Source: Streptomyces sp. A2-16 (lineage in GTDB: Bacteria > Actinomycetota > Actinomycetes > Streptomycetales > Streptomycetaceae). Taken from it: a stretch of 64,000 nt of DNA. Position numbers and translations under genes: made by a program. Below the pieces are notes generated by a model. The model was not told the DNA's origin. It did not search any database and saw only the letters and a list, made by a program, of their open reading frames with translations. The DNA is taken from contig NZ_CP063808.1 in the NCBI RefSeq assembly GCF_018128905.1, forward strand, positions 8,246,001-8,310,000, given 5' to 3'. Below are positions 31,437 to 40,720 of this stretch, piece by piece (position 1 is the first letter of the stretch; the number at the start of each line of letters is the position of its first letter).

Positions 31437-33332
31437 TCAGCTGGCTTCTGGTGCAAGGTCAGCATCGGTCAGAATCTTTCCGCCAGCCACGATCTTCGAT
31501 TTCTCAATTGCCAACTTGGCCTCAGCCGTGTTGCCTGCGAATACGACAACGGCAAGCGATTCAACCGCGCGTGATACGCACACATAGAGCAGACGCCTAG
31601 TCCGCTCCAAGACCGAATCCTTTCCTGCGGCTAGGTTTCGCTTGTCGGTATCCGAGAGTTCCTTGATCCCGAACAACTTCTCATACGAGTAAAGGCTGTA
31701 CTTCCCCTCTTCATCGTCCAGGACAACTATGACCTTGGAAAATTCCGTCCCCTTAGTTCCATGTTGCGTGGCGTACGGAGATTGCTGTTGGATGTACCTG
31801 AAATAGGCCGAGATTTCGCCTACATCGCAGGCCAAGAAGGCATCTAGAACTTCTTTAGTTTCCGAACCGAGGACGATCTCTGCATGCATACCATCAGGTT
31901 CCAGGTATGCAGAGAGTCGCGGATCAGGAGCAAAAAGGCCAGCAGCCACAGCCAGTCTCAGGGCCTTGCCGACAGATCCTGAGCCACCCTCGGTCACGTT
32001 AGTTCGGAGTAGGGATACGGCGTCACGCGCAAGGGTCAGTCTTTTCCTCAAATCCTGGTCTGATGCGTCCAAATTAAAAACGCCGCCACTCTGGCGAAGG
32101 ACCGCGATTACAGACGGAGAGTCGACGCTATCAGCTGCACAAATAGGAAGAATAACGTCCTCGAACGGACGGAGCGGCCAGGCATCACCCTCGTCGAAGG
32201 CCTCTTTCAAGCCCTTCGAGCCACCGTCGTGGAAGGCAGCATAAAGTTGCTCAAATCCCATGCGCTTGGCCACCATCCGATGGACGATCATGAGAATCTT
32301 CGCACCTTCGCCGTCATCAGCCGAGTCCGCAGCCCAACTGCCGGCCTCACTGTTTTGCCCAAGCCAAGCTCGGACCCGTTCCAGTCGTTCACTTCTCTGG
32401 TCATCCGCGGGAAGAACGAAGAAGAAGAACTCACCAGCCACTTGCTTCTCTGGAAGGCGTCCGGGCACCTGAACCATGCCATCGGCATCCGACCGCACCT
32501 GATTAATAACATTGAGAACTCTGCTTGAGCTACGAAAGTTCTCTGGTTTCTCGATTCGCTCCCACTCTGCCTCTGCAACGATCTCCCCCACACCCCGCTG
32601 AAAGATCTGCTGCATAGGGTCTCCGAAGAAGCCAAGGCAGATGGCACCCTGGACCTGCGCATCAATATATTTGAGCGCCTCGACGACCTTAGGAAAGGTG
32701 TCCTGACTCTCGTCGACGAAAATATATGGATGCTTGCTAGCAACGATTCGCACGAGGAGCTTGCTGTCGAGAATCAAATCGGGAACCATCGTAACAATGT
32801 CCTCGTGACCAAGGATTCCCTTTGCGTAGTCACTTCCAACACCATACGAGTAACGTTCAACCTCTTTGACTAACTGAAGCTGGAGGTTAAGCTTCTCTAG
32901 GTCAGAAGCATCCTTCGCTATGGTCGTGCTACGTGTGCGCGATGTGTAATTCTCCTGCTTTTCCTGGATCTCTTGAATCGCACTCCGGATGTGATGATCG
33001 ACCCACCTACCTATATCCCTCTGGAACGGTTTAATTAGGGTCCACAAGAAACTGTGAATGGTGGACACGGAGACTAGAGGGCTGTTGCCCACATCAGAAT
33101 GGATTTCCTTAGCGGCTACCTCGGTATAGGTGATGCATGCGACTTGCTGAGTTCGAGCCCTTAGACGGGCACCGTGCTGCGTCACTACATGATCGAGCGC
33201 CTTCACTAGGGAAGTTGTTTTCCCTGAACCAGCGCCAGCAACCATGACGAAGGACCGGAGCTGATCTCCGTCCAGGAGACCACGCAACTGGATGTCTGCG
33301 GGCGTGTCCGGCGCAGAGACTCGTGATCTCAT
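31437..33332 (-). CDS. UvrD/Rep-type helicase, Gabija GajB-like
   Basis: 631 aa superfamily-1 helicase. Motif I AGAGSGKTTSL (about residues 32-42), motif II VDESQDT (about 205), the QQIFQRG motif III region, motif V QHGTKGTEFSKVIV, and motif VI YVCVSRA (about 582). It starts with ATG at 33332 overlapping the stop of the OLD nuclease gene (ATGA), so the two are translationally coupled. That pairing, OLD-family nuclease plus UvrD-like helicase, defines the Gabija anti-phage system; GajB here is longer than the B. cereus protein. GC content is visibly lower (near half) than the host genes, a sign of recent transfer. Confidence 0.85.
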   Translation of the reverse strand: MRSRVSAPDTPADIQLRGLLDGDQLRSFVMVAGAGSGKTTSLVKALDHVVTQHGARLRARTQQVACITYTEVAAKEIHSDVGNSPLVSVSTIHSFLWTLIKPFQRDIGRWVDHHIRSAIQEIQEKQENYTSRTRSTTIAKDASDLEKLNLQLQLVKEVERYSYGVGSDYAKGILGHEDIVTMVPDLILDSKLLVRIVASKHPYIFVDESQDTFPKVVEALKYIDAQVQGAICLGFFGDPMQQIFQRGVGEIVAEAEWERIEKPENFRSSSRVLNVINQVRSDADGMVQVPGRLPEKQVAGEFFFFVLPADDQRSERLERVRAWLGQNSEAGSWAADSADDGEGAKILMIVHRMVAKRMGFEQLYAAFHDGGSKGLKEAFDEGDAWPLRPFEDVILPICAADSVDSPSVIAVLRQSGGVFNLDASDQDLRKRLTLARDAVSLLRTNVTEGGSGSVGKALRLAVAAGLFAPDPRLSAYLEPDGMHAEIVLGSETKEVLDAFLACDVGEISAYFRYIQQQSPYATQHGTKGTEFSKVIVVLDDEEGKYSLYSYEKLFGIKELSDTDKRNLAAGKDSVLERTRRLLYVCVSRAVESLAVVVFAGNTAEAKLAIEKSKIVAGGKILTDADLAPEAS

Positions 33333-35569
33333 ACTCCCCGCCCTTCCCCTGACGAGGGTCCTGCAGGTTGGGACAACAACCGCTCACGAAGCCAAATCAA
33401 TCCGTCCATGATGTACCGCGGCGGCCTCCATGCAGCGTCTTGCTCCGCAATAAGCCCCAAAGCGAACCTTGTTTTATCGAGGTTCCGAACGCGCTTGAAG
33501 AGCGCATCGTGAAGTTCTTCAAGCGTCAATTGGCCTGATTTGGGAATGGATAGACCGACGGCTCTTCTCGACGGCTCCTGAGTCCAAGACAAGTTCTCCA
33601 GCGCGAAGGCTTCTTCGAGGGTTCGTCCAGCGAGCTCAACCGCGCCCGTCCCCCATTCGGCAAGTCGACGGGTCTGATAGGCAACTCGGATGTTTCCGTC
33701 TTCCTTATCCGCACCCTTAACAATCTTTTCACTGTCCGGCAGATCTAGAAATTCATCGATCGTGGTCAACTTCGGAAACCAGTGCTTGAGCGTCTCATTT
33801 GAGGTGATGGCACGTGGCTCAGTTGTCTTGCATGCATGACCGCCCTCGGATTCCTTAGCCTCCACACTCGTCTCTTCGGGCGCCTCAACGCTGTCAAGAT
33901 CCGTGATGACTAGCGTCGTGATCTCCAGGAAGTCAAGCAACTCCTGAAATTTGTGGGCAAACGCTCCACCGACTTCGAGAATGGTAAGGTGGCACGCCTT
34001 CAGTGCAGGGAATTTACGCTCAATAATCAGGGGCAGCAGCAACCGCTCGACGTTACCCTCGACCAGCACAGCAGCGTCGGCAAAAAATAGGTCGCAATGA
34101 GTCAGCTTTAGGTACTGTTGCAGGAAATTGCGGGTCGCTTCTTCTTCTCCATTATAGAAGACCGAAAGATTCTTGACGTCACTGCGATGTGTTGCCTGAG
34201 CACCCTTATCTCGGCAAAAGTAGCGAATCGGCTTAAAGCTGCTCTCATACAGGATGTGTGACGAATGGGTGGTGACAACCATTTGAGTATGGAACCCCGG
34301 CTTAGCCTCGGGTAGGAGTTCGAAGACTCTGCGAATAAAGACCTGTTGGAGTTGCGCGTGCAGGTGAGCTTCTGGCTCCTCAATCATGATCAGGTGTACT
34401 GGCGGACGCTGCCCCTCCACGTCTTCCCAGGCATGATGGAAGTCCAGGATTTCAACCGCCATGTAGATCAGGTTTTTAAAGCCCAGACCGTTGTACTGGT
34501 CCGGCAGAACCTGTGATGACTCAGGCAGCAGAGCCCCATTGACAGATGGAAGCATGTAGTGAACGCGGGCACTCGTGCTCAACACGTTCTGGACATTGAA
34601 CGAAGCTTTGACCACGAGACCGGCATTAGTGGCGCCCGGGTACCCGAGGTGCTCAATACTCTTGAGAATGGAGTCGAAAGCTTGAGCGAAATGCTCATTA
34701 AGAGCGGATTCTGAATTAGCGATAGCGCTAAGTGCATCCAGGTCCGTCTCGAACTTGTCCAAGTTGCGCTGATAGTACCTACTTAGCCTCCGAGACAGGT
34801 CTTCAGCTCTGCCATGCGACTCCGAGTCCGTGAGATGTCGCTGGGCATTTAGGAAATCGACTTTGATGAGTGCGCTGACCATTGCACCGGCGCCGGAAGC
34901 ATTCGTTCCGAGATAGAAGGGGTGATATCCGGCCTTAGGGATCAGATCAGCATCACACTGCCGGGCGTCGAGTACGTAGTACTTAACTTCATACTCACTC
35001 GTCAGTCGCTTAGTGAGGTAGTCAGTAAGGTCCAAAGGCCAGGGTTTATAAGCGCCGTCAGAATGCTCGTCAGGCAGTTTCCTGTCTTTGCGCGACTTCT
35101 GGTAGTTCGCTACCAACGAGGAAGGGTCTCGCGGCGCATAAATCATTCGCAGTCCCACGGGCTCCCCGTCCCAGTCGAGGCCAGGTAGGAGATCGAGTAC
35201 GCGATGCATATTATCGTCATCTACTTCGAACCAAAGATCAAAGTAGATCTTGGGTAGGTCAGACTCCGCATCACCCGTGACGGGGTCAAAGCTGTTGAAA
35301 GTATCCCAGCAGTCTGCTGAGAAATCGTAAATCTGAAAGCGAACCTTAGGGTCCAGGAAGCGCTGGAACACATGAGTTGCAGACGTCTTGCCGCTATTGT
35401 TCGCTCCGACGAAAATAGTCGTCTGCTTGTCGAGGTCTACCCGAACATTCTTTAGGCGGCGAAAGTTCTGAACTCGAAATGACTTAATATGCACTGAGTC
35501 CCTCGACATCTTCGGTTCTGAATTTTCAAGCACGTCGCTAGCCGAATGCTCGGCCGGCTTTACGCGCAT
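33329..35569 (-). CDS. OLD-family ATPase/TOPRIM endonuclease, Gabija GajA-like
   Basis: About 746 aa from ATG 35569; GTG 35683 would add 38 residues and ATG 35509 would remove 20, and none has a strong ribosome-binding site. N-terminal ABC-type ATPase: Walker A GANNSGKT (about 54-61), signature region QYNGLGFKNLIYMA, Walker B MIEEPEAHLHAQ (about 396), H-loop VVTTHSSHILYE. C-terminal TOPRIM nuclease: VEGNVERLLLP (about 500) and the D-x-D ITDLDSVE (about 558). In Gabija, GajA senses nucleotide depletion and nicks DNA; the role here is by family inference. Longer than classical GajA (about 580 aa). First gene of the two-gene operon. Confidence 0.87.
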   Translation of the reverse strand: MRVKPAEHSASDVLENSEPKMSRDSVHIKSFRVQNFRRLKNVRVDLDKQTTIFVGANNSGKTSATHVFQRFLDPKVRFQIYDFSADCWDTFNSFDPVTGDAESDLPKIYFDLWFEVDDDNMHRVLDLLPGLDWDGEPVGLRMIYAPRDPSSLVANYQKSRKDRKLPDEHSDGAYKPWPLDLTDYLTKRLTSEYEVKYYVLDARQCDADLIPKAGYHPFYLGTNASGAGAMVSALIKVDFLNAQRHLTDSESHGRAEDLSRRLSRYYQRNLDKFETDLDALSAIANSESALNEHFAQAFDSILKSIEHLGYPGATNAGLVVKASFNVQNVLSTSARVHYMLPSVNGALLPESSQVLPDQYNGLGFKNLIYMAVEILDFHHAWEDVEGQRPPVHLIMIEEPEAHLHAQLQQVFIRRVFELLPEAKPGFHTQMVVTTHSSHILYESSFKPIRYFCRDKGAQATHRSDVKNLSVFYNGEEEATRNFLQQYLKLTHCDLFFADAAVLVEGNVERLLLPLIIERKFPALKACHLTILEVGGAFAHKFQELLDFLEITTLVITDLDSVEAPEETSVEAKESEGGHACKTTEPRAITSNETLKHWFPKLTTIDEFLDLPDSEKIVKGADKEDGNIRVAYQTRRLAEWGTGAVELAGRTLEEAFALENLSWTQEPSRRAVGLSIPKSGQLTLEELHDALFKRVRNLDKTRFALGLIAEQDAAWRPPRYIMDGLIWLRERLLSQPAGPSSGEGRGV

Positions 35570-36049
35570 CGTTGATTCCGGGGCGGCAACCGCAGGCGAT
35601 TCGCCCGAATGTTCGATATCATCATCGGGTGGTGTCCAGCTCTGCGGAAGAGGCAGCCTCCCCCGCCCTCCCCTAATCCGCACGGCTACTTAGACTATCG
35701 GACTGGAGGCAAGCGTGACTGTCGATTCACTGATACTCCATTCTTTCGTGAGTGTCAGTGGTTACGCTGGATGTTCAAGGTGCCAAGGCGAGGCAGTGCC
35801 TCACACCGCCTCACACCCACGCCGCGACCTAGAGACCAGCAGGTACGGAAGCGTGATCCGTGGATCGATCAGTGGTAGTCGTAGAGGCCGCATCTTGGCA
35901 GGACGCCGTTGGACAAGACCGGTTTGTGGCGTTGCTGTACATCGCTACTGTGCCGCGAGACGCCGGCCGGTGCGAGGCTCGGCCCTCAACCTGAAGCTTC
36001 TCTGCATGGCCGTAGTGGGGCCCGACGCCAACGTTCATGAGGAGGCAAC
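35570..36049. other. Divergent intergenic region, gaj-like operon / HNH gene
   Basis: 480 nt between divergent genes. No further gene is supported. It contains a short tandem (CCTCACACC repeated twice around 35798-35815) and should carry both promoters; no consensus promoter stands out. Confidence 0.4.
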
Positions 36050-36733
36050 ATGACGAGCAGGGTCCGCCTGGGCGATCGCAGCAAGCAGCCGACCTGGTTG
36101 TGGCTGATGATCTTGACGGCTCACCGTGGACTCTGTGTGTACTGCGGGCGATCGCGTGCCGAGACGCTGGAGCACGAAAAGCCCATCGCCGACCAGGGTG
36201 CTGACGTCTGGTGGAACTTCGTTCCGTCGTGCATGGACTGCAACCGTTGGAAGAACGGGCGCAGCGCAAAGGAATGGGTTCGAGATATGGACCTGCATCA
36301 CCGCTATCCCGCTGTCGGGTTCGCAAAACGAGCTATGAGGCCCGAGGTCTACGCCGGCATCACCAGGCGGGTGGAGCGCACCCAGCGCGAGATAGCCGAC
36401 CCTGACCGTCGCGACTGGTTCCGGCACCACTACGGCCATGCGAGGCACAAACGCAAGGCAGAGATGTTCGAGGCGCTCCACCGCTGCCGAGAGGAGCTGA
36501 AGGGCTATCCCCACTATCCGTGGCGTACGCCACAGGTCCGCGAAACCAAGGCCGACATCTGTCTACGCCTAATCTGCTGCGGTCACATGCACCCTGATGC
36601 TCGATCGGTGCACGCCATGCTGAGCGCCGAGCAGTACCAAGCGTTCCAGCGAGCCGCGTACCGAGAGCGCGTCCATCAAGGGGAACTGGTCGGGAAGATT
36701 GTGCGGCAATACCTCACGGAGAACGCTGAGTAG
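36050..36733 (+). CDS. HNH endonuclease domain protein
   Basis: 227 aa; ATG 36050 has GAGGAGG with correct spacing. Residues about 28-75 form an HNH/zinc module: CVYCG, ETLEHEKPIA with the catalytic His, VWWNFVPSCMDCNRWK with the second CxxC and N. The rest (about 80-227) is basic, His-rich and unrecognised, including a CGHMHPDARSVHAML segment. Probably a DNA nuclease. It is divergent from the Gabija-like pair and could be part of the same defence cargo or an independent gene. Confidence 0.85.
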   Translation: MTSRVRLGDRSKQPTWLWLMILTAHRGLCVYCGRSRAETLEHEKPIADQGADVWWNFVPSCMDCNRWKNGRSAKEWVRDMDLHHRYPAVGFAKRAMRPEVYAGITRRVERTQREIADPDRRDWFRHHYGHARHKRKAEMFEALHRCREELKGYPHYPWRTPQVRETKADICLRLICCGHMHPDARSVHAMLSAEQYQAFQRAAYRERVHQGELVGKIVRQYLTENAE

Positions 36734-36885
36734 CGGGAGGCGGAGTTACCAAGGCAAGTACCAGAGGCCGATCTGGCGTGCCTAACACTCGTCGGTCGCT
36801 GCGACTGAAGCCTGACGCAGGGCCGTGACGTCCGCCGACGCTTCCCCAATTGGTAAGCACACTGCCCTGCCAGCTCCGCTCAAGC

Positions 36886-37443
36886 TCACGAGACGGGTAG
36901 CACTTGCGGAAGCGCCTTGGAGAACATCTCGTATGAACCCAACAGACCGCGCCGCTGATCAAGGCAATGCTGACTCAACGGCGAGTCATGGTTGGCGACA
37001 TGCGCGGGGTCTCGCCGCAGAGCGTCTATCGCAAAGAGTGTCTGCTCCAGCCATCGAAGGGCCGCGCCGGATATGCGCTCAAGTTCTGCCACTTGGCAGG
37101 TCATCACGAGGTCGTAGTGCCCACGGAGTACCGCTCCCTCCGCTTGCCGAAGCCTGCCACGCACCTCGTCCAGCGACTCCCCATCGCTGAGGGCGTCCAT
37201 CAATGCATCAAGGGCATCGACCGCCTCCCCAAGCTTCGCTTGGAAGGCCAGGCAGTTTTGGCGGCGCCAGTCATGGTGCTGAAGACGACGCTCCTCTTCC
37301 TTAGTCTGCTTCTCTAACTCACGCGCTTGAAGCGCCTGCATGCGAACACCCCGGGCAGCCACGCCTGCCCCCACCGCAGCCCCCGCCGCGCTCGCCAATC
37401 CCGCTAACCCAGCAGCCCAGACCGCAGCGACCCCCTGATCCAT
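36886..37443 (-). CDS. Membrane-anchored hypothetical protein
   Basis: 185 aa from ATG 37443. One N-terminal Ala/Gly-rich transmembrane helix (VAAVWAAGLAGLASAAGAAV), then a charged coiled-coil (ARELEKQTKEEERRLQHHDW) and an all-helical C-terminal part with ALDALMDALSDGESLDEVRG. Function unknown. An in-frame extension to 37644 would include a 12-base G/C tract and overlap the repeat relic, and I do not accept it. Start is uncertain, as there is no clear ribosome-binding site. Confidence 0.55.
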   Translation of the reverse strand: MDQGVAAVWAAGLAGLASAAGAAVGAGVAARGVRMQALQARELEKQTKEEERRLQHHDWRRQNCLAFQAKLGEAVDALDALMDALSDGESLDEVRGRLRQAEGAVLRGHYDLVMTCQVAELERISGAALRWLEQTLFAIDALRRDPAHVANHDSPLSQHCLDQRRGLLGSYEMFSKALPQVLPVS

Positions 37444-37591
37444 GCGCACGATTTTGCCGTGTTCATTGCAGGCGGGGTAGAGCGGAGTGGCAGTCCTCTC
37501 CCAGTAAGGAGAGAGCCCAACGAGCCGACTCAGATCAGCTCGGCTTAGGGGACAACCTGCGAGGCGCTCCCAGGGCTTGGCAGAGTCGGCC

Positions 37592-37603
37592 GGGGGGGGG
37601 GGG
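37592..37603. repeat. Homopolymer G12
   Basis: Twelve consecutive G on the plus strand, beside ATG/CCCCC-rich sequence in the decayed 67-aa-ORF copy 2. Such tracts slip during replication and are also error-prone in assemblies. Confidence 0.9.
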
Positions 37604-37654
37604 AGGCCACCCCCGGCGGGCGGGGGTGAAGGATCCCAGCGCAACCATGGCCAT

Positions 37655-37822
37655 GGTTACCTCCTCCTCGCTCACCCCCACCAACGCCTCCACTACCCGA
37701 TCGAGTGCCTTGCTTACTTCAGTGAGAGTGACAACTGAGCCTCTTCAGCGTTCTTGATCGTCAGCGGCAACAGCTTCTTCCCAGTCGGCCCGACTCTTAT
37801 AGCCGTGTATATCTACGGACAC
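37655..37822 (-). repeat. Relic of radical SAM 3' end plus 67-aa ORF (copy 2)
   Basis: The minus strand reads TAIRVGPTGKKLLPLTIKNA ending in LSLSLK-stop (stop at 37714-37716), matching the radical SAM C-terminus, and beyond it VTLTEVSKALDRVVEALVGV, matching the 67-aa ORF, whose start codon is lost. The attachment-like core is GTGTATATCTACGGACAC (37805-37822), two mismatch positions from the intact GTGTCCATCTGCGGACAC plus local changes. It is the most diverged copy and lies in the 417-nt gap between genes. It is probably an old right end of an integrated element. Confidence 0.7.
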
Positions 37823-37860
37823 GGCCACTCCCACCTTGGCTTGAATGTTGCATGCCAACA

Positions 37861-38709
37861 CTACTTCGGCTCTTGCGGTGTGAGATTGGCGTACGACCTT
37901 GGGTGGGTGCTCAATTGCCCCTTGAGATAGCGCCGATCGCGGAGATTAGCCATGACAGCGTCATAGTGGGCCTTCTCTGCTTCCCAGTCTCGGTCGAGGT
38001 GGGGCAGCGACTCGTTCGACATCTCGCGAGCGAGGTCGTACATGTCCCGCCGCCAAGCCGGATCAATGGCGCGCTCATCTACAACTGCATTACGAAAGGC
38101 AAAGCATGCGAACAGGGTTGTAGACGCGATCAGGGAGACAGTTTCCTTGCAGGCTGCTTCATCGAAGGTGATGTTTGGGTTGAGATGAAAGTGATCCTCT
38201 TCCACCGAGATCTGCCCCATACAAGACTCGGCAGTAGGGTGCGCCCAAGCGGAAGCTTCGGTATAGAAGTGCTGATACTTCTCGACCTCGTCGGGAGGAT
38301 CTCTGCGCACGTCACTGAGCCACTGGCGCACACGTACATCGGGAAACCACTTGCCGTCCCGAATCCATCTATCGGCCAGCTTCGGATCTTTGGCGAGCAC
38401 CCGGGCCAAGCCAGCGGACTCATACACGGAACGCAACAGGTTACGTGCCTCAGCAAGGAAACCGTGAGCGGTGACGACCCAAGCCGCTTGAAGCTGCCGG
38501 TAGCTTCTAGCCAGCGCCACGGCAGCAGCGAGATCATTCTCAAACGTTTCCTCGAACGGGAAGCGCTCAATGCTGAACGCACCGTAGTGAAGCATCGCCA
38601 TTGCGCGTCCGTACCAGTCAGTCTCAGGCCAGGCTTGGGCAACCTCAAGGAAGCGCCCAAGGTGAACTACGTCATCGGATGGTTCACCTTGTTCGAACTC
38701 TTCGGTCAT
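37861..38709 (-). CDS. Hypothetical protein, possibly DUF5677/HEPN-like
   Basis: 282 aa from ATG 38709. Mostly helical. The segment AEARNLLRSVYESAGLARVL followed later by YQHFYTEASAWAHPTAESCM has the R-x-x-x-E and 'S-x-W-x-H' layout of DUF5677-type proteins, which are distantly HEPN-like; this is a tentative similarity by eye. Function unknown. It is alone with the zinc-ribbon gene in the 2.2-kb second cell of the island, on the minus strand. Confidence 0.6.
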   Translation of the reverse strand: MTEEFEQGEPSDDVVHLGRFLEVAQAWPETDWYGRAMAMLHYGAFSIERFPFEETFENDLAAAVALARSYRQLQAAWVVTAHGFLAEARNLLRSVYESAGLARVLAKDPKLADRWIRDGKWFPDVRVRQWLSDVRRDPPDEVEKYQHFYTEASAWAHPTAESCMGQISVEEDHFHLNPNITFDEAACKETVSLIASTTLFACFAFRNAVVDERAIDPAWRRDMYDLAREMSNESLPHLDRDWEAEKAHYDAVMANLRDRRYLKGQLSTHPRSYANLTPQEPK

Positions 38710-38952
38710 GCCCTTATGATGCTCGTCCTGAGTGCACAACGCTACCACTTTTACGGCTCCCGCAGGCCGTTACTGGCAGTGCGAGAGCACGGGCTCGGTT
38801 GCCGATCCCCGGGAAACTAACCAAGCCCGCGAGGTGCACCTTAAGAGATATGCAAACCAATTATTCCATCAGTCGCATACGGGCCGACCCACTCGCCAAA
38901 GAAGGAGCCGGAGGGCAGCCTCAAGATATCTTCGTCATAAACAGCGCTTTCG

Positions 38953-39540
38953 TCAGGCCGGGTTCATCACCTGCCGCAGGCACGCTGTGCAGTCCGGCTG
39001 CGGCTGGGCCTCTCCATCAACCACTTCTCCGCAGTACCCACCGCACGTATCGCACACGAGGACGTGCGACTCCTCTCCGACGAAGGAGGCCACGTAGGCC
39101 GGGTTCTTGACCACCTCAACCGAGTACGTGGTCGACTCCTTCGGCAATGGCTTGGCTTGCGCTCGGTCGGCGAGCGCCACGTCCAGGGCCCTCATGAGCG
39201 ACCTATCCACCTTCAGTAGTGCCAGGCCCAGTTCGGGGCCCAGCCCTGCCGGATCAAAGCGAAGCCAGCCGCCGACGAACAGCTTCTTCCGCAGCTCAAG
39301 TACCTGCGGCTCCGCCAAGCGGTGAGACGTCGCCTTCCCCGAAGCCTCTCCAACCTGGATGAACCGTGACTCGGTAACAGCCACCCAGAAGTTCGGACTG
39401 CTGTCCACGAGCGTGGGAGTCAGCGCGTTCATGTCCCTCGCCGCACCAAACGCCCTCACCGTCTCCCCCTGGTAAAGCGTTCGGTCGACCATCGCGCGAG
39501 CCGTGGCTGCATCCATGCGCGACATACGCGCCACCTTCAT
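38953..39540 (-). CDS. Hypothetical protein with C-terminal zinc ribbon
   Basis: 195 aa. The N-terminal 110 residues look like a small beta-rich, PH-like domain (NFWVAVTESRFIQVGEASG, KKLFVGGWLRFD). The C-terminus has two cysteine pairs, CDTCGGYCG and CTACLRQ, a zinc ribbon. Several in-frame starts (ATG 39540, 39525, 39516) cannot be told apart. Function unknown; may act with the neighbouring gene. Confidence 0.6.
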   Translation of the reverse strand: MKVARMSRMDAATARAMVDRTLYQGETVRAFGAARDMNALTPTLVDSSPNFWVAVTESRFIQVGEASGKATSHRLAEPQVLELRKKLFVGGWLRFDPAGLGPELGLALLKVDRSLMRALDVALADRAQAKPLPKESTTYSVEVVKNPAYVASFVGEESHVLVCDTCGGYCGEVVDGEAQPQPDCTACLRQVMNPA

Positions 39541-40240
39541 CTGTAATGAGACTGTGCAGGATGATGCACTCTAGCGCCGCAAATGGCTGTCTCGGGAGGT
39601 CCTGCCGCCCATCGCAGGCATCCAGCCGGGCCCACCACGCCACAGAGCACCCATCCGCCATCAACGCCAGCGGTACACAATCGCGGCGCCGCCCCGCTCA
39701 TGGAATCAGACCCACAGAGCGTCTCTCACCTGCGTGTCGCTTCAGCGAGGTAGCCCTCTCGCGGCCAGCCGCCCCTCGGAACCATGCACCTCAGAATGCA
39801 CGACTGAAGAGCTTCCAAGTGGCGGCAGAGGCGTTCTCGGCGTCTCCTGGTCGATCCGCTGCCGGTCCCGGCACCCCGAGCGACCTCACGGCGGCAGCCG
39901 CCCCGTCCTCGCCGTCGTCCCCCAGGACCTCTACGTTCGCCGCAACACCTCACTCACGTCAGTGAGCAAGGCCGCTGGTCGGAGCGTCCTCCTTGACCGT
40001 CAGTGGAGGCAACTTCTCCCCAGTCGCCCTGATTTGTATAGCGTGTCCATCCGCGGGCTGTTGGACTTATGTGATCCGTTTACTCGGCAGAGGACGCCGT
40101 CTCAGCATGACGGTTGGCAGTGGGTTCAATGGCCATGTCGGTCAAGAGGTAGTTGCACGCCATGGCGCAGTACCTGTCTGGTTCTTGCTTCTAGCTGACC
40201 TGCACATACGCCACTACGCTGCGCATCTATGGGGAAAGCC
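39541..40240. other. Gene-free stretch containing relic copy 3
   Basis: 700 nt without an intact gene. About 39776-40056 is the third decayed copy of the attachment block (separate entry). The remaining parts show no supported gene, RNA or hairpin. Confidence 0.5.
39776..40056 (-). repeat. Relic of radical SAM 3' end plus 67-aa ORF (copy 3)
   Basis: The minus strand carries ATGGACACG...GGGGAGAAGTTGCC, matching the intact gene tail but with a 1-nt deletion, then LTDVSEVLRR, a stop and a frameshifted VEVLGDDGEDGAAAAVRSLG, matching the 67-aa ORF along its whole length including its end. Attachment-like core GTGTCCATCCGCGG at 40043-40056. Confidence 0.7.
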
Positions 40241-40618
40241 ATGCGCCTGTACTGGGGATACATCGCGGTTGGGGCTCTCATCGTCGCGTGGACCCAGCAA
40301 TGGGCCCTCCCGATCATCGCCGCACTGTCCATTGCGGTCTTCGCCTACGCCTCCTTCCAAGTGCCGGTCTGGTGTGGGGCAGTCAACCGAGACGGTCGGA
40401 CCTACTGTCGGAACAACGCATATGGCGTACTTATGGGGTGTCGAAATCGCCAACATCGTTGGCAGAAACTGAAGATGATCGTGCTGCGAAGCAAGGTAGG
40501 AGACGTGAGTCGGGCCGTCTTCCCGACCGCGAAAGAGAAGTTCAACGCCTTCCTGGCAGTGGGAGGCCTTCTCTCCGCCATCGCTGCGGTGATCGTCCCG
40601 GTTGTGACAGGAAGCTGA
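40241..40618 (+). CDS. Small membrane protein, hypothetical
   Basis: 125 aa from ATG 40241 (GGGGAAA 5 nt upstream; ATG 40229 is 4 codons earlier). Two N-terminal hydrophobic helices (WGYIAVGALIVAW, ALPIIAALSIAVFAYASF), a cytosolic or external Cys-rich loop (CGAVNRDGRTYCRNNAYG, GCRNRQHRW), and a C-terminal helix (FLAVGGLLSAIAAVIVPVV). Family not recognised. The only plus-strand gene in the 1.6-kb third cell of the island. Confidence 0.65.
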   Translation: MRLYWGYIAVGALIVAWTQQWALPIIAALSIAVFAYASFQVPVWCGAVNRDGRTYCRNNAYGVLMGCRNRQHRWQKLKMIVLRSKVGDVSRAVFPTAKEKFNAFLAVGGLLSAIAAVIVPVVTGS

Positions 40619-40720
40619 CCCCCTCCTCAAGCACTGTCCCAAGCCCGCATCCCGTCCGCAGTCGACTCACACCGCGGAGCAGCCGTCGCCATCAGGTCGA
40701 CGCAGGCACCGGCCTCGCCA

